From NCBI RefSeq assembly GCF_028858725.1, contig NC_084761.1, forward strand, positions 22,350,501 to 22,414,500: a stretch of DNA of 64,000 bases, written 5' to 3'. Made by a program: the position numbers and the translations under genes. A model generated the notes under the pieces. That model saw only the letters and a program-made list of their open reading frames with translations. It made no database searches and was not told where the DNA came from. Source of the stretch: Colius striatus. Lineage: Eukaryota > Chordata > Aves > Coliiformes > Coliidae. Numbering within the stretch: position 1 is the first letter of the stretch; each line of letters opens with the position of its first letter. Positions 53,698 through 64,000 of the stretch are shown in pieces.

Positions 53698-56600
53698 CAT
53701 TTATGGCATTTGCAGAGATGCCAGTAACCTTGAAAGAGTTTGAAAACTGTAGCATTGTGCTGGTGCTGCTTTTATTAGAAGAGTATTTCTCAGCCAGGTT
53801 TTGCAGGAAGGATGAGCAGAGGCCCCTGACAGCCAAGAACAGTGGGCAAGGCTTTGATTCAGTTCTTTATCATATTTACCCCAGATCCTGTAACTCAATG
53901 CGTGCTGAATGCCTTTTGCCTCTCTTTGCCTCTCGTGGCAAGTGCAGCATTATACTGGTGTGTCTGTGCCTAATAGTCTTTCAGTCCAGGAGGGATTTTG
54001 GGGCAGATTGCTATGTTTCACTGCACTCCATGCTTTTGCAAAGTCACCACAATAAATACCAGAGGGGAAGAACTAAACTTAGGGGCCAGCCCTAAAACTT
54101 TGACTAACCCATTTACATTTCCAGCTTCTAAAAGCTCTCTGGCAAGGGGATTTTGTCAGCTGGTGTCGATTGAACGTCTCTTTCTTTTTCCATCCCTAAT
54201 TATCAAAAATGATTTTACTTTCAAGTCTTTTAAGACCGTAGTGTTTCTCCTGTTGATGTAATTCCTTTCTCTCTGAGATATAAATGAATTTGTTGGACCC
54301 TTCCTGAAGGTTGAATGCATGTCACTGTAGTTGGAGCATTTTTAGTAATCGCCCCTCCCTTCCCCATCTTGTTAAAATTAGGAAAAGAGTTTTTTGGCTC
54401 AAATGCTTGCTTATAAAGCTGGGAGTAGGCACCATGTTTCATGAGGTAAAACAAAGCTCATGTCTCTTATCTCAGAGCATGTCTTTTAAATTGGCTTTTT
54501 ATTTCTTGCTCTTACTGGTTGCGAAGCATCGAGATCAGTAAAGCAGCATCCTGAGCAGCAACCCCCGTGGACATTTATATGGCTCACTGTATAGGGACAT
54601 TTTTCTCCCACTTTGCTCACAGGGCCCAATCCTGGTTGTGCTGTTCCTTTTCCCGCTTTCACCATCAAGAGTATTTATCAGCCCAGTTCATAGCTAGTGG
54701 GTGAGCTGGCTCAAGAGCCCTAAATCGTGTTTTTCCTCAGAAGTACACTACTTCTTTTTAAGCCCTTGCTTATGAGCCTCTCTGGAAATGCTGTTTAAAG
54801 CCCCAGTGTGCCTCGGTTCCCTCCATCCCCGTGCATTTGCTAACTGCTGCAGCCGAGGTAGGATAAAAAGATGCATACCTGGCTATATTCTCCCCAGGAA
54901 GTCATTTTCTCTGTGTCTATTTTGGTATGTGTTGGCCTTAACCATTTGAGGGACCAAAGGCACCTTGTTCTACAGGATGTCGTGGCTGCTGCTGCAGCCA
55001 TCACATGGATGGTGGGGCTTTGGGAGATGTTAACTCTAGGTTGAGGCAAGTTCTTGTGAGGCTTGGGGTGATGCTCCAGCAAAGGAGTAGTTTAACCACA
55101 CAGCCATTCCTTCCTTCTCTGATCGCTGTAGGGCTGCATGAACCGGTTACCTGGGGCAGATTTGCTCATGCATCTGTAGACTAGCTGCTTCCTCCAGACA
55201 GCTGGTCTGCAATATCTTGCTTGTAGGCAACACATGACAGCTTCTCTGGGGATCAGCTTTACTGCATCTGCTATGGCTCTTGCTTCTCACCTCAACTTGA
55301 TGCTGTGCCTGGATCCTTCGTTACGTGTAACCTTACATTTGTTTTGTCAAATACAGAAGTAGGCCACAGTCTGGAAATACATGTCTTGAGCTCAACCTTG
55401 CCAGCATTTCATCCTCCCCAGGACACTGAAATTGTTTGCAGAATAATTGGTGTTGCTTTTTGCTGTGTGCCTAACAGCAAAGTGCTTCCATGATTGGGAA
55501 TCGACCCAAGGGTTGGATGTGGGTTTGATGTAGGTTAGTCAGTTCAGGTACGTGGGGTGAGCATACCCACAGTAAAGGAGGTACGAAGATGTTAAGAGCC
55601 TATCTACTCGCTTACAGTCTTGCACTGGCTTCAGCTGCTGTGGCAGGTGACGATACTAGGAGCCACCAGGACCAGGGACCATGAGAGACTTCATGTGGGA
55701 CCTGAGTGAAAGTGGCAACAGAGACCTGAGTGAGGCAAGGGACTACTGCCCACACATATTGTGTATCACAGTGAAACTACAAAGGGAAGGCGTAAACACC
55801 TTTATCCTGGATGCTGCAAGAGCTCAGATATTTTAGCCTTCCTTTTCTGCCTGATGAGACTTTTAACTCTTGCCTGGTGCAGAACTAAGACAACCACACG
55901 TGGACATGTCTGTGGTGGGACTGATGTGTGCCAGCATGCGATCTGTACCTAAGCCTGCTGTGTCCTGTCCTCTGTGCTCACTAACAGCCATCCCTCAGCT
56001 GTTGGGGGTCACCCTTTGCATAAACAAGTGAAACATTCCTTCTAGCTACCTTATTAAAAAAACCCAAAGTTATAAAAGAAAAAGGAGGTGCTAGAGTCAT
56101 CTGATGAACATTTTCCTGCATGCTGACAGCTTTTAACTGTGAGCTATCTTTATGAGGGCATATTACAGAGATTTCTCTTTAAAAGACTGCTTAAAACTGT
56201 CAGTTTCTTTGGCAGTACACATTTTGTGCTGATCTGTGTCCATCTCCAAGAAAACCCAAAATCCAGAGCGTAAGGCACTTCCTCCTCCCTGCAGCAGCGA
56301 ACTGCAATTTATCCTGTTGCTTTTCTCATCTCTTTTCTGCTGTTAGGAGACACCCTCCAAAGTAGGGATAACCTCCCAAAACACACTTATCCCTTTTTAG
56401 ACAACCCATAGCGTTACGGGGTTTCAACTGCAGCCCACGGTTTCTGGAAGCTTCTTGCCATTTTCAAGGTGATCCAAGAAGGGGAGGGGACTGCAGGTCC
56501 AAACCTGGCAAAGATGCAGTTGCTTTTGCTGGCTGACTTATAAAGGAGAAGATGCCATCCCCAAAGTCTTTCTGTGAGTCCCCCAAAAAGGAACAGAAAG

Positions 56601-59600
56601 TTAGAGGAACAAGCTCTTGAGACATGAGCCAAGACTAAGTAATGTCTTGGACTCTGCGGGCTGTTTTGGAGAGTGTAGCAGCTCTCTGGGGGTCCCCGCT
56701 GCTGTCTCCAAACTTCTTCCTGACCCAGGCTCTGAAATGCCCTCCTGCAGATAGATGGGGCCTTCTCAGCCCCTCTGTGCCACAGGAGGTGAAAAAGCAA
56801 GCAAGAGGTCTGGAAGATCCTCTTAACCCTCACCTCCTTGAGCTTTCCACAAAGTGAAGTTTGCCCTCCTCTTTCATACTGCAGCCCTTAAGCTGTTGCA
56901 GTAAGCTCTAGAGCTGCTCTCTCTGGTTGTTCAAAACCTGTGCTGACCTGTGCTCACCTCTTGGTGAGGCTGAAGATGCTGTGCAAAAGAGAACAAGCCA
57001 GAGACTATGACATGGATATTTTTCACTTGCCTCAGCCTAACACCAGCCTCCTCCAGCTTTTCAGTCTTCCAAGAGCTTCCCACCTTTCTAGCCAAGCAGT
57101 TTGTTTTTGAGAAGAAACATTGGTAGTTGTGTGCTAGTGATAGCTGGAATCCTCTTTTGCTAATGAATGCATTTTCTCCCTCTCCTTTGGATTTTGTCTG
57201 AATGCAGAAGCTAATGTGAAATGAGAGTTGCGTTCCTCTGAACAGGGTTTGATGCAATTTGAAGCTGTAAAAAAGTGTCTGGAATGTAAACTGATTTGGG
57301 CTAAAAATCCTGGTACTGTTAAACTACATTAGTGATTCTTTAGTAGATGGTCCAAAATGGCTTTTTCATAACCTTTGACCTCTAGGAAAGATAACTGTAT
57401 TTTTGATCTTTGATTGAAGGAGCAACTTGTGGAGGAATAAACTTATGTTCTTTATAAAGCATCTCAGGATGGCATTTACTGTCAAAAGCATTGCATGGAA
57501 ACATCAAGAAAGCAAACCAAAAATCACACATCTGAATGAACACCCAGTGAGGGGTTGCAGAGTTTTGTTGCTGAAGTAGCCAACCACCCTGAATTCACCT
57601 TGTATACAAGCTGTAATCGACTCTTCACTTCGTGGTGACACAAACGTCCCGATACATGCCTGTGTAGTGTGAGAAGGGGTTGCCATGAGCAGATTGCCAT
57701 CCTGCAAGTACAGGATCCTGTTTGGCACCTGGGCTGGATCAACTGGCCTTAGAGGTGTTGTAAGCCCCCACACCAAAGTGGTCCCCTCTGATCTTCCCGT
57801 GTAGTGGGAGTGCTGTGGTGCTGAGATGAAGCGATAGGTGTTGAGGGGGGTGTTGAGTTGGAAGGGTGCGTTCCGAGGGCAGTACCTAGTTGCCAGCTGT
57901 TGTCTAGGGTGCTGTGGCTTTTTGTACAGCAGAAAAATAATGATTTCTGGTTGAATTTCAAGTTAGGAGACCGTTTTCTGCCAGGCTATTTTCCCCCCTT
58001 GTTTCCCCCCTCCACGCCGTTTCAGCTGTTTGTTATTCTCTTTTTCTTTCCACTGGTCCTGTTACGCACCACTCAACAGCTGCTGCATTTAATCCCAGAA
58101 GCTGTAGCTGGTAGCCAGCAAAGTGATCTCCATATAACCTCTATCTTGCTCATAAGTGTGCATTATGAAGCTTACCCGGCGGTAATAAAATGCTTTGCTT
58201 TCAACATGCGTTCCCTGTGGCACAATGTTCCCGTCTTCAGGCATCGTCATTACAGTGGGGTGAGGTATCGGGGTTTTTCACCTGCCCCTCAGGAAGGCAT
58301 CTCGTGGTGCTGGATACAGGCATCATCAGTGTCTGGCAATGCACATGAGTACCCAGCGAGGAGAGATGGAGAACACTGAGCAGAGCCCTTTTCCTGGTAG
58401 TGAGCCGATGGTGGTGGCATCCCCAGAGAGAAGCAGCGTCTGCAGTCACCAGATCCCTGTGAATAAATGTGTCACGTAACATGTTGCTGCTCTGCATGCA
58501 TTTGCTCTTTGATGAAGACGGTATCTTGGTGGTCAAGGAAAAACTACTGCAATGGGAGGACATGCTGAAGTGCTTGATACCTTGCTTGACCGTGACCAAA
58601 GGGGCAGGTCCTGCCTCTGTGAGATCATCTCCCAGTGCGATCTTGTGGTAGAGCCTCTTCAGGCGCTACAGTGGTACGTGGAGGAACAGAACTAGGTCAC
58701 ATCTCCGCTACTTGGGGGTTTTCCCATCCCTCTCACAGCTACTCTGCAGGTTCATGGTTTTAGACAGGTTTGGGTTTTTCTTTCCTGCATGGAAAAAAGG
58801 GCATTTTTATGTTCTCCTGCAGAGTGGATATTTTTGTGCAGGGGGAATCCTTCTCATCCACGTATAAATAACCACACAAAATGCAGAAAGTCTACGTTTG
58901 GAATTTCATTTTGGCTTACACATCATTGATGCCTTTATTGGCAGCATCTTTTCACATACAAATTATTTAAAGATCATATGATTTTTCTTCTCTAAACCAA
59001 AAGCACGAATCTGAAAGCAGTGATGTCCGAGTGTGGTGCGGCAGGTGGCATTAACCCTACAGCTGGTATTTGTCCAACTGGACGTAGTTTCCCAGACACG
59101 AGGTCCAGAGTGTTTAGTTTCCGAGCAGAATTTCCTCAGCAAAGCACCCTGGGAATGGCAGCAGTACATATCTCAATATATTGCTTTTTCAGGCAACAGT
59201 AACACAGCCCTTTTCTGGAGATTGCCATTTTGTAAATAAGCTGCTGCTTCAGCAGCAGGGCTAGGACTACAAAAGATGGATGATGATTTCTTTCCGGAAT
59301 CAGTCTTCGGCTGCAGGATCTGGTTTTCGTTGTGATAATTAAAAAAGGCTCCTTGTCTTTGTGATCAGAGATTGTGTTTTACTCTGCCTGGGAATCTCCT
59401 TATTCACGCTAAACCCCACGGTTTAATTGTGGCACACAGATAACTGCAGGCTTCCACGCAGCAAAAGCCTCCAAAACCAAAACATTGCTTCTAATAAACT
59501 TTCAAACGAGATGTTTTTTTTGGAGATTGGAAATGTTACCAAGAATATTTAGATGAAAGTCTAGCACACCGGCTGAAGCAGGATTGGATAAGTGTCCAGC

Positions 59601-62600
59601 TTCAGAATCTGGAGCTCAGGCTGAGGCGAGGTCACGAGCCAGTATGCAGCCTTTCCTCCCCAAAACCCTGTAATAGCAGACTAGCATGCAGCCTTTTCTC
59701 CCAAAAGACTTGTAATAGCTTTTGTTTTTAAAAATGTAACAATGTTGCCAGTCCAGGGGGAGGCAAAATCGCAGGGTCTGAGACCTGGCCAACGGGGTGT
59801 CATTAGGACAAACTAAAGCAGCAAAAATACAATGAGATGTGAAAACTCCCGTGTGAGAGCAGTGCAGACACTACTGTGCAATTCGATGTGGTGTCTTAGC
59901 ATCAGATTTATTATCCACTTCCAAATCGTCTGCTACCACCTCTTACAATTGGAAGATGGGCAAGAGCATGGTTATAAAGTGACCTGGAAAAGGAGCGCTT
60001 TTGGTGCAGGAGTTTTCTCCTTGGGAAGTTTTCTGTACTTACAATGTTTGGGTTTGGTGTCAATGTTGAGGTCAACAGTACTTAAACTAAATGTTATCCC
60101 AGCGCCTACATATAGGAAATGGTATGAGTCTTGCAAGGTCAGGCTTGAAGGTGGTCCCATGGGATGCTTCTTTGCCCAGCATAATGCTCGATGATTGCTT
60201 CAAATCCTGCCAGACCCCACCGTCACTGAGGATAAAGCTGTGGTGTGCAATCCGATGCACTTCTTCCCTGTAGCGCTCACTCTCCACTGATGGATTTGTT
60301 CCTGGCCAGGTGGCTGGGCCCTGGCCACCTACACACTCTTGTGTACTTTCTCCAGACCCCACTGGCTTTGGCAACAAGACTGGCTCTATCATTTCAGCAG
60401 TTCTCTTATCTGGATTGGGAACTGAGATGGTTGTGTTTCTGGACAGCATGCCTGCAAAAATCACAAGCCTGCCTTGCTGTGAGGCACCATCGATCTTGTG
60501 TTGCCCTTCTCCAGCTCCCACATCGTTTTCAGACTTCTTTCTTTCCTGTTGCATGTCTGCAAAGGTGAATCTCCATCCATGGATGCACAACCTTGCTTTT
60601 GGCTTGTTTACATAGAGGTCTTTGTGGCACTAATGGAAATAAGTGACCTGGGTTTGTAACTTCACCCCCCCTCCCCCAGGGTATTAAGTGTTACTTGCTT
60701 CTGGAAAACCATCTCCCTAGGAAAATGCCTGTAGCTGTACCAGAAGCATACCCAACATACCTTGCCAACTCCATAAAGCCAACACTTTGGTTTTAAAAAC
60801 AGCTTTCTCTGGAAAAAATCCTGATTTGTAGCTGGCTCAGACGCATGAGACAGTCAGCAACTTGGGAGAGTTGACGGTGATGCATGCAGGGCTTGAGCAG
60901 CCACTTAGGCTACTCAGTGACCTTTTCTGGAGATGTTTACTGAAACACAGTGAGAATTGAAGGACCGATTTCCTCTTTTTCATTTGCCGCTTGCATTTTG
61001 GGAGAAAACACCCTGCTTTCACAAGAGTTGAGTTCCTGTGGTAAGGGGAGAGAAGAGTGCTGTGGGAACATCTCCCACCTGGGAGCTGCTTCCAGCCCAG
61101 GTTGAGGACTGGGACCAACTTTAGTGGGGAGTTTTCCTGCACCCTGTTACCTGCAAGCAGAGTGGTTGCTTTTCCAGCACGAGTGTAACGGTAGGGTTAG
61201 GCTTGCAGCTTGGCATGAGGGAACAAGGAAGCAGATGTCAGCAGCTGGAATAGGAGGTAGGCCACCCTGTGGGCAGTGCATGTTTAAAGAGAGAAAGGGC
61301 AAGTGCATGACTTCTGTTAGGATCAGATCCCCCTTTTCCAGCCTCTTTCCAGGAGTGAGCTGATCCAAAGTCCTTCTCTGGCACATTTTCCTTCATGAAA
61401 ATGAAGATGGGACGTTAGGAGCGTCAGTATGTGTTTACTAGACCGCCTTCATTGTCTCATTCTTGCATTAATTGTCCTTTGACTGGTAGGGTGGTTAAGA
61501 GAAAAAAAAAACAGCTTAATGCATAGTCAGAAAGCTAAAAAACAAACAAAAAAAAAGCAAACCACAAATAAATAGGTAAATAGGCAAACTGTAAGTGTGT
61601 AAAAGGAGGCAGTCTGCAGTGCGACTCCTCTGTAAAGTGCATGATAAGCGTTGGCAAAGCTTGTTGCAGACACTGGGCAGGCTTTCCAGGGTTGCTTTTG
61701 CTAGGCTGTGAGTATGATAGTTGCAAAGACTCATAAATGTTCTGAGAGACTCTTGGTTTTGGGGTGGTTTTTTGTTTTCTGTAAGCTGTGACCACTTGCT
61801 TTCTGAATGGGTTTGTAGTGATGGAGTTAATGGAGCTGTTCTTTATCGTAACCTAAAAGGTGTCAGTCGTTTGCTCGTGTGTGTTCACAAGCTGAGCCGT
61901 AGCATTATGCATCTCTCTGCAATGGTGTGATTTGAAGCACTTTTGGTATGGCATGTGCAGTTGCAGTGCTGTCTGTGTTTAATTTCACCCCCAACTATCC
62001 CTGTGTTTTGGACACGGAACCAAACCAACTTGGAAACTAGCACTTTAAGTACTAGTAGTCACTTTGCTTCTGACTATATTAAGCACTGCACTTTTGTAAG
62101 TACTGTTAGCACTAAGTTTTGAAGTGTTTATTTTCCCTAGTCTATTCAGCCTCTTAGGCACGATGTTAATTCCTTTGGGGCCATCAAAAGATAATTTTGA
62201 GGTGTATGTGACCACTGTCTGGTGCCTGACTTCCATTACCCATCCCTTAGCAATTCTATGAATTAGGGAACTAAACCCATCCGAGCTTATTTTACATGAC
62301 AGAACAAACATCTAAATCACCGCCGTCCAGGCAGACGTGGTGGTTGTAAACTTTGAGGTCATCTGCAGACCCAAGCGCATGGCTTTTAAAAACACCAAAG
62401 ATGCAGGAGAAGTCTTCAAAGGGATTGAGATGGTGTAAGATCGTCTAATTTATGCATGGAATTGAGTGGACCCAGAGTGAGAAGTGTAGGGCAACTGCTC
62501 TTGTTTTTGCTACGAGACCCCAGTCTGCATTAGCAGGGCAAGTCCTTGGGGACAGCGAAGTTCAAACCAGTCTGAGATGCTGGTATCAATAAAGACTGTG

Positions 62601-64000
62601 CTCAAGCCATTGCAATAAACGCCATCATTGTGCCTGTACTGGAAGTGCTGTCGAGAATGATTGTGGGCTTAAACTACAAAAGGTATTTTTAAGTAAAAAG
62701 ACTTACAGATGACGTATAAGATGAAGCATAACCACTGTGGGGTTTGCTGTTGAATTTTAAAAGCCGGTGTTAAGAGTTGGATCGGGTCTCCTGTTCAGAT
62801 GCGCATCGCTGTTCTTGTTAAATTCCTGTGGTATTTCAGTCCAGATGGTCAGGGACCAGAGCTCCTTTGCCAGCCAAAAGTCAGTGGGGTAGAATTTGTG
62901 GTAAACAGAGGCATGAATCTGTAGGATTTGAAATGGGATGTCTGGGATGCAGAGTAATCTGTGTTTTGATGTCCCAAACTACCTGCTTTCAACCAACTGA
63001 CGATGTTTTGCTCCTTTAGAAGCCCTTCTGGGTTTTTCAAAGCAGCAAATCCATTGCGGCGGTGGTGGGAGTGTGCGGTTCCTTCACACCAGGGTACCCA
63101 CACGTGGGCTCGTGTTCATCCTTGTTGCTGTGCTGATATTTGGTCCAAGCTCTTCTCTGGCGGTGCTCCTTGATGGGAGCTTCTGCATGATGGATAAACC
63201 CCACCATTACAGCATAATGAGTTTGAATTAAGTGAATTAGGTTTTCTTTGCTGCTAGCAAATGGGCATGATGGAAGTAACCTTTAGCAACACGCAAAATA
63301 AAATAGGTGTGTTGGATTTGCTTGTCTCAGCAGATAAAGTATTTTTCTTGAGGAACTCCAGTGTTGGTGGCTGGTTTTGCTTGGGTTCAATTCAAGCTTC
63401 CTTCTTCCTTGGACCTTCATGGGCTGGGGTATTCAGTGGGAACTGAAGCAGCAGCCCGAAGTATTATGCTCTTATATCCTCTACCCTTGGATTTAAAAAT
63501 GTAAATAGAATCCATATTTTTCTCTTTTTTTCCCCCCTTTTCTTCTTTCTCTCCCAAGCCAAATTAACGCCACAGATCCAGTTTTAAAGAAATAACACCT
63601 GACAGTATTGCTGCTGTATCTGAGCCCCCCCAAACAATAGCAGCTGAGGGGATGGCCTCTGCAGAAAGTACCTCAGTGACTCAGAGCCCACATCCTGCTG
63701 TCACGAGGAAACCGGCAAATTCTTTGGAAAATTCACCCCCACAGCTTGCTTGCTCGCTGGTCTCCTTGAGTCCTTGGCAACTGGGCTCATGAGAAGGGGG
63801 GATGTGGAACAGATCTTGGGTTTCTTTTCATTTTCCCCCAGACGTGTAGGTTTTTGCCCCTTGGAGTTGGCACCCCGTCCTTTGGGAAGATAAATGTGTT
63901 TTCTCCAGCACGGCACACGAGAGGCCTGTATGCAAAGCCTAGCACTGCACCTCACACTTTTGGAAGGACCTTTGAGGTGGAAAAAAGCTCTTGGAGGGAT
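53698..64000. other. Intergenic DNA to the window end
   Basis: No gene, RNA gene or complete repeat is recognised. The longest open frames (57858-58379 plus, 173 codons; 60087-60590 minus, 167 codons) have no recognisable domain, and such lengths are expected by chance over 20 kb. By synteny with human the next gene in this direction would be TEX15, but I see none of it. Confidence 0.6.
59641..59722. repeat. Diverged tandem duplication (about 41-bp unit)
   Basis: Two adjacent copies each contain ATGCAGCCTTT, CTCCC-AAAA and TGTAATAGC in the same order. The copies start near 59641 and 59683 and differ at several bases, so the duplication is old. Confidence 0.75.

Noticed and set aside
57858..58379. 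A 173-codon plus-strand open frame in the right-hand intergenic region.
   Set aside because: No homology, no splice signals tied to a transcript, and a length expected by chance over this much sequence.
1..64000. CRISPR arrays, operons, tRNA or rRNA genes, phage or plasmid modules.
   Set aside because: None was seen. The window is vertebrate nuclear DNA with spliced genes.

Overview
This is a window of vertebrate nuclear DNA, most likely avian. It has long multi-exon genes with GT-AG introns, a CpG island at a head-to-head gene pair, and two old CR1-type LINE fragments of the kind common in birds. Two genes are recognised: WRN (Werner syndrome RecQ helicase/exonuclease) on the minus strand and PURG (purine-rich element binding protein gamma) on the plus strand. 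I cannot name the species. There is no prokaryotic, plasmid or intact viral content.

Positions 1 to about 39.3 kb hold WRN, read right to left. I could chain a start exon (ATG at 37612-37610) through about 31 coding exons to position 866. Every junction is in phase, giving about 1335 codons. The order is: DEDDy 3'-5' exonuclease (exons at 35.6-27.2 kb), acidic linker including a 27-codon exon (26.3-23.9 kb), RecQ helicase core (22.7-14.5 kb), zinc-binding and winged-helix RQC region (13.8-8.3 kb), a poorly conserved linker whose exon structure is partly tentative (8.2-4.6 kb), HRDC domain (4.4-2.1 kb), and the start of the C-terminal tail (866-1028). The last exons, with the stop codon and nuclear localisation signal, lie beyond the left edge.

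Positions about 39.1 to 40.1 kb are a CpG island that appears to be a bidirectional promoter. It holds a ZNF143-like ACTACA...CCCA element, an NRF1-like site, a CRE-like palindrome, an E-box and clustered GC boxes. WRN's noncoding first exon is inferred on the left. PURG's noncoding first exon (ending at 39979) and its single coding exon (40893-41897, 334 aa, three PUR repeats) lie on the right. PURG has an in-frame consensus splice donor inside its third PUR repeat that could give an alternative C-terminus.

From 41.9 kb to the end there is no further gene I can support. The first 5 kb is a plausible long PURG 3' UTR with CpG-rich patches. The rest is intergenic DNA with one degraded CR1 copy (52.7-53.7 kb), simple repeats and chance open frames. 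The two genes share a promoter region, not a pathway: WRN acts in DNA repair and replication-fork maintenance, while PURG is a single-stranded nucleic-acid binding protein.
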